From Eubacterium sp. (GTDB taxonomy: Bacteria; Bacillota; Clostridia; Peptostreptococcales; Anaerovoracaceae), in NCBI GenBank assembly GCA_017533915.1, contig JAFWHX010000016.1, positions 1 through 64,000 on the forward strand: DNA of 64,000 bases. The letters run 5' to 3'. The position numbers and the translations under genes are program-made. Positions 17,736-25,810 of this stretch are shown one piece after another (within the stretch, counting starts at the first letter, position 1; every line of letters starts with the position of its first letter). The notes under the pieces are model-generated. The model saw only the letters and a program-made list of their open reading frames with translations. It searched no databases and was not told the DNA's origin.

Positions 17736-18635
17736 CTATTCTTCTCCTACGATACGTACTTCCGGCTCCAGCATCACGCCGAACTGATCATATACAGTAT
17801 TCTGAACCAGACGCATCAGATGTATGATATCCGACGCAGTAGCGCCGCCTGTATTGATTATGAACCCGGCATGCTTTTCAGAGACCTGTGCTCCGCCTAC
17901 CGACATCCCTCTGAGCCCTGCATCCTGGATCAGCTTTCCGGCAAAGTATCCTTCAGGTCTCTTGAAAAAGCTCCCTGCGCTCGGATACTGCAGCGGCTGC
18001 TTATCATTCCTTCTATCGGTAAAATCCTTCATCCTAGCTTCTATCGTTTCTTTGTCATCCTGCGTGAGCTTCATCTTAGCTGAGAGGATCACGTCTCCTG
18101 TATCAGAAAACACACTGTGCCTATATGAAAGATCCAGCTTATCTGCCGGTATCTCGGTTATTTCACCGGTCTTTATCGAAAGCGCCGTAACACTTTCGAG
18201 CACATCCTTCATCTCGCCGCCATACGCGCCTGCGTTCATAAAGACTGCGCCGCCGACACTTCCAGGTATCCCGCTCAGCGGTTCGAGCCCTGAAAGCGAT
18301 TCTGCTGCTGCAGCCTTCGCGACCTGCGAAAGGAGCGCAGCTGATCCTGCAGTAACTCTGTCTCCCTTTATCTCGATCCTGGAAAAACCATCGCCCAGCT
18401 TGATCACGGTCCCTCTGTATCCGCCATCTCTCACAAGAGTATCTGAACCGTTTCCAAGCATGAGTACGCCACGTGCTTTGTCCTCACCTTCAGATGATGC
18501 GCCGTTATTCCCTGTTGCCTCGAGGAGAGCTTCTCTGAGCTCGTCTGGCGTGTCAGGGATCAGCAAAAGATCTGCTTTCCCACCGCAGCGGAACGACGTA
18601 TATTCACTCATGTCGGCATTTTCTATTCTTTTCAT
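17736..18635 (-). CDS. murB: UDP-N-acetylenolpyruvoylglucosamine reductase
   Basis: 299 residues. NADPH- and FAD-dependent reduction of UDP-GlcNAc-enolpyruvate to UDP-MurNAc in peptidoglycan synthesis. Motifs: MLGNGSDTLVRDGGYRG, GIPGSVGGAVFMNAGAYGGE, YRHSVF and YPSAGSFFKRPEG (catalytic Ser) with KLIQDAGLRG. This is the short type IIb-like MurB. A hydrophilic stretch NNGASSEGEDKARG near residue 45-58 is an extra loop. Its ATG overlaps the stop of the AI-2E-family gene by four bases (ATGA). First catalytic gene of the cell-envelope cluster murB-PHP-rapZ-whiA. Confidence 0.94.
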   Translation of the reverse strand: MKRIENADMSEYTSFRCGGKADLLLIPDTPDELREALLEATGNNGASSEGEDKARGVLMLGNGSDTLVRDGGYRGTVIKLGDGFSRIEIKGDRVTAGSAALLSQVAKAAAAESLSGLEPLSGIPGSVGGAVFMNAGAYGGEMKDVLESVTALSIKTGEITEIPADKLDLSYRHSVFSDTGDVILSAKMKLTQDDKETIEARMKDFTDRRNDKQPLQYPSAGSFFKRPEGYFAGKLIQDAGLRGMSVGGAQVSEKHAGFIINTGGATASDIIHLMRLVQNTVYDQFGVMLEPEVRIVGEE

Positions 18636-19864
18636 TTTATATCCTCATGTTCATAGGCCTCCGTATCTGTCGGAAGTCCTTTTGCATCAAGCTTCTTATC
18701 GATATGCTTGTTGAACAGATACATTATCACTGCGAATGTCGGGACAGCGAAGACCATTCCGAGGAATCCGAACATTCCTCCTCCGATTATTATCGCAAAC
18801 ATCACCCAGAAGCTTGAGAGGCCGGTGGAATCACCCAGGATCTTCGGCCCCAGAACATATCCGTCAAACTGCTGGAGAGCCAGGATCACCACAAGGAATA
18901 TAAGCATTTTGAACGGATCAGCTGCAAGTATAATAAGTGCTCCTGGTATCGCTCCGATGAATGGCCCGAAGAACGGGATGATGTTAGTGATACCTACTAT
19001 TACCGAAACGAGCACAGCATACGGGATCTTCAGTATGCTGAGTGCTGCAAAGCATATGAATCCTACTATGATAGAATCTATGATCTTTCCGCTGATAAAG
19101 CCGCCGAAGGCTTTGTTCGAGAACCTGAGAAAATCTATCACCTCGTCAGCTTTCTTTTCCGGCCAGACAGCTCTTACGATCTTGATGATCGACGCCTTGA
19201 ACTGATCTCGCTCTGTCATGAGATATACGCTTGTGATGAGACCGATCGCGATATTCAGGACTGTCTTCAACGTGCTCCAGACTCCCTGATAGATCTGCGA
19301 CATATAATTCCCCAGCTGAGGAAGCACCGTATCGCTGATCCATGATGTTATGTTGTCCGTGGAATGTTTCAGCCAGTCTATGAGTGACTCCATCAGCGCT
19401 CCCTGACTGTTGGCATCCTGCTTCTGAACGAAGTCGACGATCGCCTGAACTCGTTCAGGGATCGTAATGACAAGTGATGACAGGCTGTCGATTATCTGTG
19501 GAATCACCAGAAAGCCGAAGCCTATCAGGAACAATATGAATACGAGCATTGTGATCGCTACTGCGACACCGCCGGAAATACCCGATACTATTCTGGGGTG
19601 ATACTTCTCTTTCAGCTTCTTGTCAAGGGCTTCGTGAAGCGGCTTCCTTATAGCTTCATACAGCGGATCCAGAAGATACGCAAGCACGATACCGTATATG
19701 AACGGCGACAGTATCATCAGACCCTTGTTGAAAAGCGTCACGAATGAATGATACTGACTCATCGACATATACAGGATTATCAGCGCCGCGCCGGCGACAA
19801 ATATCGTCAGGCCAAGCGCCAGATATCTCCTGCCTTCATCTTTTCCCTTTGATTTTTCATTCAT
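18632..19864 (-). CDS. AI-2E-family membrane transporter
   Basis: 410 residues with about eight membrane helices: pairs near residues 13-33 and 40-62, a long helix at 105-130, and a C-terminal bundle (FICFAALSILKIPYAVLVSVIVGITNIIPFFGPFIGAIPGAL in pieces). ITNIIPFFGPFIGAIPG is the family hallmark. Family members are associated with autoinducer-2 export, Na+/H+ antiport or unknown efflux; the substrate here cannot be read. AAGGA sits 8 bases before the ATG. Translationally coupled to murB. Confidence 0.88.
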   Translation of the reverse strand: MNEKSKGKDEGRRYLALGLTIFVAGAALIILYMSMSQYHSFVTLFNKGLMILSPFIYGIVLAYLLDPLYEAIRKPLHEALDKKLKEKYHPRIVSGISGGVAVAITMLVFILFLIGFGFLVIPQIIDSLSSLVITIPERVQAIVDFVQKQDANSQGALMESLIDWLKHSTDNITSWISDTVLPQLGNYMSQIYQGVWSTLKTVLNIAIGLITSVYLMTERDQFKASIIKIVRAVWPEKKADEVIDFLRFSNKAFGGFISGKIIDSIIVGFICFAALSILKIPYAVLVSVIVGITNIIPFFGPFIGAIPGALIILAADPFKMLIFLVVILALQQFDGYVLGPKILGDSTGLSSFWVMFAIIIGGGMFGFLGMVFAVPTFAVIMYLFNKHIDKKLDAKGLPTDTEAYEHEDIK

Positions 19865-20039
19865 GTTGTATTCCTTCAGTTTATAATGATCTCGATACGG
19901 CAGTCATCCGGCCGGTTACCGGTGAAGATCCATACCATTTTTCATCAACGCCTATTTATCTAAGAATATATTACCACAAAATACTGTTTATACGCCAATT
20001 AAATGCCAAAACAACCTGAACAGGATCATTTTAAGTATC

Positions 20040-20070
20040 AAAAAACAGCTGCCCGTATCAGGACAGCTGC
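20040..20070 (-). terminator. Intrinsic terminator after the Lys/Asp-rich lipoprotein
   Basis: Minus strand: GCAGCTGTCC, loop TGATAC, GGGCAGCTG, TTTTTT. It lies 57 bases beyond the stop of the lipoprotein gene. Confidence 0.85.
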
Positions 20071-20126
20071 AAAATGATCCGGCGTCATACTGTTCTATCT
20101 CTTTGTAGCCTTGGTGTATACACGTT

Positions 20127-20576
20127 TTATTCAAGTGGTATTTCAGGAAGTTCCACGCCTCCCTGATCTTCTTCATCCCCCTTATCGTCTTTCTTGTCGG
20201 ACTTCTTACCGGATTTTTTCTTTGATGAGTTCCCTTTGTCTTTCTTGCTGCTGTCTTTTTTCTCATCTTTGCCGGCCGACTCAGTTTCTTCATCATTGCC
20301 GGTTTTTCCGCTCACTGCATTTCCCTTGCCATCCAGATCGGATGAGTCTTTCACTTCGGCTCCGCTTGATTCGTCTTTCTTATCGTTTTCTTTGACGCTG
20401 TCATTTCCGGAGCTGTCGGAAGCATCACTGTCATCCAGCATAACTTCAGGCCCGTTTATTGAAGAGTCGTCATCTGACTCCACTTCACTGTTTCCGGCGC
20501 TGCAACCCGCACACAATACTATTATCAGAAAAACTATTAATACAATTACAGTCCTGTTTCTTTTTAACAGCTTCAT
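20127..20576 (-). CDS. Small low-complexity lipoprotein
   Basis: 149 residues. Basic N-terminus, hydrophobic stretch VIVLIVFLIIVLCAGC and a Cys near residue 25 that fits a lipobox, except that the -3 position is Cys rather than Leu. The remainder is a very hydrophilic Ser/Asp/Lys/Glu tail with runs such as SSKKDKGNSSKKKSGKKSD, ending in an acidic VELPEIPLE segment. Probably disordered and attached to the outer face of the membrane. No recognised domain, so no function proposed. AAGGGG lies about 9 bases before the ATG. It sits after the first micropeptide's terminator-like hairpin, so is likely transcribed separately. Confidence 0.7.
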   Translation of the reverse strand: MKLLKRNRTVIVLIVFLIIVLCAGCSAGNSEVESDDDSSINGPEVMLDDSDASDSSGNDSVKENDKKDESSGAEVKDSSDLDGKGNAVSGKTGNDEETESAGKDEKKDSSKKDKGNSSKKKSGKKSDKKDDKGDEEDQGGVELPEIPLE

Positions 20577-20625
20577 CGCTCTATCCCCTTGATCTTTTTT
20601 AATTCCAGTTAAGTATACCAGAACA

Positions 20626-20654
20626 GGCCCCCAAAAGTCATCCTTTCAGGGGCC
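20626..20654 (-). terminator. Probable terminator after micropeptide 1
   Basis: Minus strand: GGCCCC ... GGGGCC closes a stem whose inner part also pairs (AAAG/CTTT). The following sequence TGTTCTGG is only moderately T-rich, so efficiency is uncertain. Confidence 0.55.
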
Positions 20655-20689
20655 GCCCAAAATATGTTTATTTCTGTCTATAACTATTC

Positions 20690-20797
20690 TTAACCTTCCA
20701 TCCCGCCGATCGGGACCTCCGGTCCGGAAACGATCATAACATCTTCACTCTTAAGAATTATCACTTCTGTTTCAGGTGTCTCATATCTCTCTTTCAT
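20690..20797 (-). CDS. 35-residue micropeptide 1, downstream of large surface protein
   Basis: Begins MKERYETPETEVIILK, continues SEDVMIVSGPE and ends VPIGGMEG. AAGGGA and GGAAGG lie 5-14 bases before the ATG, and the ATG is only 17 bases after the TAG of the 1440-residue protein, so co-translation is likely. The second copy at 25691-25798 differs by one residue (Ile/Val at position 14). The opening Y-x2-P-E-x-E-(V/I) followed by a hydrophobic run and a Gly-rich end is a pattern I associate with short unannotated ORFs of gut Clostridia. No transmembrane helix, no Cys. Function unknown: a processed peptide, a leader or an accessory of the surface protein are all possible. Confidence 0.8.
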   Translation of the reverse strand: MKERYETPETEVIILKSEDVMIVSGPEVPIGGMEG

Positions 20798-20814
20798 ATT
20801 ATCCCTTTTCCTTC

Positions 20815-23800
20815 CTATGCTGTTGCATATGCTTTGGATGATTTTCCGTAATTGTACAGTCTCTGCGCCATCGGCCCGAATGTGGCGTGCTCGTCAGTCA
20901 TGGAAACATATGTGTTGATGTTGTATGCGAGCACCTGTCCCGTTGCCTGGCCATCCACACTGAACGATGTCTCTATACGTTCTCCAAATGCATCAGCAGC
21001 GATATCGGTTACCTCTACATAATACTTATTTGCAGTACCTGTCGTCTTGATCTCGCGTTCTTCTCCGCCCGCCGTTACTGTAAGACCGTCGATACCGTTC
21101 GGCGCCATGAAGAACAGCTTGAGCCTCGCTGAGTTGTCCAGCATCACGCTTGCGCTGTACCAGTAATGGTTATCATCTTTTGTCCCTGTGAGCAGCGGCG
21201 ATATAACACCCTCATCTGCTGTCGGCCTTACATATTCTGTCGCCAGAGCCTTCTCTTCATCTGTAAGATCACTTGTCGCAAGCCTGTCAGTATTATGATC
21301 TTTATAGTTCTGTGCTTCTGCTCCATAGAACAGCGTGTCTACCATAAGTATGCGTGTCTCTTCCTCTGTTGCTGTCGATGGTAATGTGAGCTTATCCTGG
21401 TCTAACAGCTCCAGCGTCTTCATGCAGTACTTTTTAACGCTGTAGTTTTCAAGAGTATCTGTAAACTGTTCTCCGTTAACTGCATATGTCATAACAGCAT
21501 CAAACTCATCTCCGATGTACTCTGGGCTGATATCCTGATACCGGAAAACATACCTTCCATCGCTCTGCAGCGTCCCAGGTATCTCTGTCCCTTCTCCATT
21601 CATCGTAACATTCATGGAGATGCTGCCTTCATCAGGTTCTTCCGCAAATGTTGCATACAGCTTCATTGTGATATCATTCTCGAGAACCACATTAGCACTC
21701 GTGATCTGTCCTGCAGGTCCCTCAGGCTCTTCTACAGTGAAATTGAAGGTCTTAAGTGTACCGGTTCTACTACTATAGTATGGCTGAACAGTCATAGACG
21801 CCTGTCCCTGATTAAGTGTAACAGGCACTGTATGAGTCAGAGTACTGCTGGCTTTTCCTTTGTACTGTGTTCCGTTGATATTGACTCCCGCTGTTGCAAT
21901 TCTAGTATACATATCCACATTGAAGCTGAATTCCGCATTTTCATCTGTCTGAGAAATCAACGTGATGTTACATGTTTCTGCATTTACCCACTCGTACTCT
22001 TTAACTCGGGCTCCTGATGAGCTGACCTTATCTACATATCCATAGGTCTTGGTATACGGATACCATGTCTGACCATCTGTAGCTGAATTCCAGAATATTG
22101 TAGGGTCAGTACCCCCAAGAACCGTAAGGTTCACAGCAAATGTATCATCTGAATCATCTGATCCGTCGTTCGCCTTGAATACAAGCGATACTCTGCCTGC
22201 GGCCTCAGGAGTAAATACATAATTTTGTGGTGCAGCTACAAAATCACCACCCTTTACCGATACTTTATATGTTAGCGGATCTTCATCAGCATCCTCAAAT
22301 ATCGAAGAGAGGTCGAGCTCATAAGTTCCGTCCTGACCGATTGTCTTCTCGATCGATTCTTCTACATTAGCCTTACGCATCGGCTTGACGTTGCCTATTC
22401 CACATTTCACTACTACAGTGTAGACATCGTCAGATTCAGCCGATCCGTCGTTTGCTCTGAATGCAAGTCGATATATGCCCGTCTCACTGACCTGGAATGA
22501 ATAGTCTCTGTCAGCAGCGACAGGATCGGCACCATCTACGGATACAGTATATGTAAGGTCATCGCCGTTTGGATCAGTGAATATCTCTGAAAGGTCAGCT
22601 TCATATGACGCTCCTTCTTCAACCGGCGCTGTAACGGTATGAGGCAGATCATCAATAATATGCGGCTTTGCGTTAACCATGAAAGTAAGATGAGGAAGCT
22701 CTCCGAGGACCCCGGCTCCTGCAGTACCAGTTGCAGAACCGCTTGCACCGCCGTAGTTTTTTATACGATGCCCTCCTGCAGCAGTCCCGGAAAAACCCGC
22801 CAAAGCTACAGCGCCTCTGAGCTCATATGTATGCTTGGTAATCCAGTCTTCAGGGATAGGAACTGTAACGACCTGGTCCACACTGCTGAAGTTATACTGC
22901 CCATAGCCGTGTGTCCCGTCGTTGGTGGAAGCCATCCTCTTGTTAGTCTCGTCAAAGTATGCGAGGGAGAAGCTGTTGTTATAACATTGAGCCAGTTTTT
23001 CCTGTGGGCTGTTCACGTTATGCAGTTTGACTGAGAAAGTCTCGCCAGGGGCAAACGTGTGTGTCTCCCAATCACTTATCACCTCTCCGCCTTCATTTTT
23101 CACTTCAATTGTGACATGACGGGCTGACAGCACCTGGTAATTTGCAACGCCATTCTTTTCAACCTTGACGATATGACGTCCTGCTGTCAGGCCTGTTACT
23201 GTAACATTACCTTCGTCATCAGTTTCAACTCCATCTGTAGTGAATCCACTGAAGCTAAGATCACGGCTTCCTACTGAGCAGCGGGCTATGCTGACTGTTG
23301 ATCCTGTTTCAGGTTTAAAAGTATATTTTGCGCCCTCATCCCCATAGTAGTACAGCAGGTCGTGCTCTGCATCGATATTATCGCCTGCCACCTTGCCGGC
23401 ATGTGCTACTGGAAGGTCAGTATTTATCGTCATGCCCATGCTTGGGGCTGTACCATTCTGTCCAACTGAAACAACGATCACTCCTGTACATTCAGGCCAT
23501 ATAGCGCCAAGACGTGTTGGATCTTCTCCGCCGGCGCCATAACCGGAATCCTGACCCGGAGCGCCATAACCGTCCATATGAATCATCGCGTCATAAGTGA
23601 CTTTGACGATTGCAATACCTGTGCCGGAATTACTAGCCTTTAGATTAAAAATACCGGAATTGTTCTGATCCGTCGTAACTGTGACCAGATTGCTTGGATT
23701 TCCGTTTATGTCAACAACTTCGTAATGGAAATCCGGTATAGCTATCATACCGTTTGTGAAACTTTCGATTGCAGACCAATTCCTGAATGCATTGAGGGAC

Positions 23801-25137
23801 TTTGTGCCACCATTTGCCAGCGGAATATAACCCTGATTGTTTGCTGTAAGGTAAACATCCCCGAGGTCGAGATAATTATATACGAAATCATGATAGATAG
23901 TATCAGAATTGAACGTTCCGTTCTTGGTGAGGTCATTCATCGTGACCGTATATGCCTTTCCCGCTGCCATGCTTTCAAAATTCCAGTATGTAGTGCCATT
24001 TGGATTCTGAACTCTGAAGAATGGTTTACCTGTTGTTACTGGATTAAAGTAATAAGCTGCAGTTCCGTCATCATTTTCATTAACAGCTAATGGATCATAC
24101 CAATAGTATGTCCATTCACCATTCTCATATCCAGCTTTAACCGTCGATCCAACTGGTGCCGTGACCATTGCAGTATGTGTTACTCCTGTAACTGTAATTG
24201 CATGGTGCGCTTGTATGTTGGATAGAGTGTAGACATCATTTTCGTCAGCGATTATCGTTTCACCGTTGTCTTTTACGGCGTAATTAGTAGATTTCCAATA
24301 TGGCAGATCAACAGTAACTTTGAATTTGTAATCATTTCCTTCTTCTACTGGTGAGTTATATCCGTCAACAGGAATGTATGTAACTCCATCAGTTTCGGTA
24401 AACGTCACATTATATTGATTGATCGTATCAGATGTAACAACATCTTCAACTGTAACATCCTGATCAGCTGTAATGTTTGTTATTCTGTACTGATTGTTAT
24501 CATCAAGTGCAACTTCCTGCCCATTCACTTTTACAGCAAAGTTTGCGCCTTTCTTATAACCATCCTCAATATTTACGGCAAAGGTGTAGCTGCCTTTGTT
24601 TCTTACAGGTGTTGAAGAATTACCAACCGGAGTTACAGCATAGCCTGTGCCGGAATTCAACGTAACATCATAAAGTGTTTCCTGACCCCCGCCTTCAATA
24701 CTGAAATGAAAAATCTTCTCTGTACCATTATTACTCATCCAATACGGCTGAATCCTTACAGAAGCTTGTCCATTTGCAAGTTCCATAGGATAATCAATAT
24801 TAGTAGCGGTATACTGTGTTCCATTGATTTTTACTCCGCCTGTACTACCTCTTTTAATATTCAAATTGAATACTTGTTCCTTTTTAGTGCTAGGAACTAG
24901 TACTACATCACACGTAGTGCCTTCCCATCCATAGTTTTGCACGGAGACGCCTGACACTTGAACCTGATCAATGTTACTAGAAGTGAAAGTAATATACCAG
25001 TCATTACCTTTCCACAAATCTGTCGGATCAGTCCCATCAGCAAAGGAAGTGACCGTAGCGGCAGTCAATGTTCCGATGATCATAATCAGTGACAAGAGTA
25101 TTGTCATGATTTGTGACCTTAATCGATTCGCTTTCAT
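20815..25137 (-). CDS. Large secreted surface protein, paralogue 1, cadherin-like repeats
   Basis: 1440 residues. Signal peptide at 1-33 (IMTILLSLIMIIGTLTAATV then SFADG). A beta-rich module at about 35-145 recurs at about 1030-1140 (Trp/Tyr-containing, GVKINGTQY and GVNINGTQYKG). Two related modules of about 80 residues follow the first (NFAVKVNGQ... ITVTG). Next is a conserved middle region (about 330-840) with DTIYHDFVYNYLDLGDVYL and TAGRHIVKVEKNGVANYQV. Then come two cadherin-like repeats (EIFTDPNGDDLTYTVSVDG and IFEDADEDPLTYKVSVKGG). The last 300 residues are nearly identical to paralogue 2. No LPXTG or SLH motif, so the means of attachment is unknown. Expression is controlled by the cobalamin riboswitch at 25227-25517. 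Confidence 0.8.
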   Translation of the reverse strand: MKANRLRSQIMTILLSLIMIIGTLTAATVTSFADGTDPTDLWKGNDWYITFTSSNIDQVQVSGVSVQNYGWEGTTCDVVLVPSTKKEQVFNLNIKRGSTGGVKINGTQYTATNIDYPMELANGQASVRIQPYWMSNNGTEKIFHFSIEGGGQETLYDVTLNSGTGYAVTPVGNSSTPVRNKGSYTFAVNIEDGYKKGANFAVKVNGQEVALDDNNQYRITNITADQDVTVEDVVTSDTINQYNVTFTETDGVTYIPVDGYNSPVEEGNDYKFKVTVDLPYWKSTNYAVKDNGETIIADENDVYTLSNIQAHHAITVTGVTHTAMVTAPVGSTVKAGYENGEWTYYWYDPLAVNENDDGTAAYYFNPVTTGKPFFRVQNPNGTTYWNFESMAAGKAYTVTMNDLTKNGTFNSDTIYHDFVYNYLDLGDVYLTANNQGYIPLANGGTKSLNAFRNWSAIESFTNGMIAIPDFHYEVVDINGNPSNLVTVTTDQNNSGIFNLKASNSGTGIAIVKVTYDAMIHMDGYGAPGQDSGYGAGGEDPTRLGAIWPECTGVIVVSVGQNGTAPSMGMTINTDLPVAHAGKVAGDNIDAEHDLLYYYGDEGAKYTFKPETGSTVSIARCSVGSRDLSFSGFTTDGVETDDEGNVTVTGLTAGRHIVKVEKNGVANYQVLSARHVTIEVKNEGGEVISDWETHTFAPGETFSVKLHNVNSPQEKLAQCYNNSFSLAYFDETNKRMASTNDGTHGYGQYNFSSVDQVVTVPIPEDWITKHTYELRGAVALAGFSGTAAGGHRIKNYGGASGSATGTAGAGVLGELPHLTFMVNAKPHIIDDLPHTVTAPVEEGASYEADLSEIFTDPNGDDLTYTVSVDGADPVAADRDYSFQVSETGIYRLAFRANDGSAESDDVYTVVVKCGIGNVKPMRKANVEESIEKTIGQDGTYELDLSSIFEDADEDPLTYKVSVKGGDFVAAPQNYVFTPEAAGRVSLVFKANDGSDDSDDTFAVNLTVLGGTDPTIFWNSATDGQTWYPYTKTYGYVDKVSSSGARVKEYEWVNAETCNITLISQTDENAEFSFNVDMYTRIATAGVNINGTQYKGKASSTLTHTVPVTLNQGQASMTVQPYYSSRTGTLKTFNFTVEEPEGPAGQITSANVVLENDITMKLYATFAEEPDEGSISMNVTMNGEGTEIPGTLQSDGRYVFRYQDISPEYIGDEFDAVMTYAVNGEQFTDTLENYSVKKYCMKTLELLDQDKLTLPSTATEEETRILMVDTLFYGAEAQNYKDHNTDRLATSDLTDEEKALATEYVRPTADEGVISPLLTGTKDDNHYWYSASVMLDNSARLKLFFMAPNGIDGLTVTAGGEEREIKTTGTANKYYVEVTDIAADAFGERIETSFSVDGQATGQVLAYNINTYVSMTDEHATFGPMAQRLYNYGKSSKAYATA

Positions 25138-25226
25138 TTTTTCTCCTTTCTAAAGTCAAATAAGGTTTCGTCCATTAAAGATCAGGCAGTTTGGCTTTGA
25201 TTCCATGTTCCGGCAGTCAGAACATC

Positions 25227-25254
25227 AAAAAAGCGGCTGCCCAAGGCAGCCGCT
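25227..25254 (-). terminator. Expression-platform terminator of riboswitch A
   Basis: Minus strand AGCGGCTGCC, TTGG, GCAGCCGCT, TTTTTT. A strong ten-pair stem located after the aptamer and 89 bases before the ATG of paralogue 1. Confidence 0.9.
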
Positions 25255-25517
25255 AACAGCGATCATTGATCAGATACCAGAAAAGGTATCCGTCAGAAAG
25301 TGCAACCCCGTAGAGCTGTGTACTATCTATACAAAGCTCCCCTTAGGAATATACCTTTCCAGGCGACAATGTGACTACCTCAGAGTACATCATCGGAGCA
25401 GCAGGCTCGTCTCCCGACTCGTCCGGCAGCCTGTATAAACAGTATCTTTACAGGCTCCGGCTTTACGGTTGCTGAGACACAGCAGGGATTCTGACCCAAT
25501 TCCGTTAGCCGCTCTCC
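25227..25517 (-). promoter_or_regulatory. Cobalamin riboswitch A (aptamer about 25368-25517)
   Basis: On the minus strand the leader shows the cobalamin aptamer core in order: AACGGAATTGGGTCAGAATC, then CAGCAACCGTAAAGCCGG, a variable stem (GCCTGTA...TACAGGC), and GAGTCGGGAGACGAGCC, a form of the B12 box. GGAGAGC and GCTGCTCC close the element. A hairpin TGTACT-CTGAGGT-AGTCACA follows at about 25371-25389. Its loop CUGAG can kiss CUCAG in the L5 loop, as L13 does in this class. A second hairpin and a terminator complete a transcription-terminating switch. Two more copies are in this window. Confidence 0.85.
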
Positions 25518-25609
25518 AATTATTTATAATACTTATAATACTAACTTTAGAATACACCGACATTTTTTTATCGTCAATAGAATAGAATAAAATACTTAGA
25601 TGAACCAAT

Positions 25610-25650
25610 AAAAAACAAGGTATGACCATCGCTCAGGGTGATCATACCTT
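25610..25650 (-). terminator. Intrinsic terminator after micropeptide 2
   Basis: Minus strand AAGGTATGATCACC, loop, GGTCATACCTT, then GTTTTTTATT. It ends the transcript of paralogue 2 and micropeptide 2, 40 bases after the micropeptide stop. Confidence 0.85.
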
Positions 25651-25690
25651 ATCTGATACACGACTATAAAAGTTTAAGCTTCAGATCGGC

Positions 25691-25798
25691 CTAACCTTCC
25701 ATCCCGCCGATCGGGACCTCCGGTCCGGAAACGATCATAACATCTTCACTCTTAAGTACTATCACTTCTGTTTCAGGTGTCTCATATCTCTCTTTCAT
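25691..25798 (-). CDS. 35-residue micropeptide 2, downstream of surface paralogue 2
   Basis: Same sequence as micropeptide 1 apart from Val at residue 14 (MKERYETPETEVIVLK). The ATG lies 12 bases after the TAG of the 1374-residue protein, with GGAAGGGG directly upstream. DNA similarity to the first locus stops abruptly at the micropeptide stop codon, which shows that the duplicated unit consists of the C-terminal part of the surface gene plus this small gene. An intrinsic terminator 40 bases later places both in one mRNA. The retention of an open frame and ribosome site in both copies argues that it is translated. Confidence 0.8.
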   Translation of the reverse strand: MKERYETPETEVIVLKSEDVMIVSGPEVPIGGMEG

Positions 25799-25810
25799 AT
25801 TATCCCCTTC

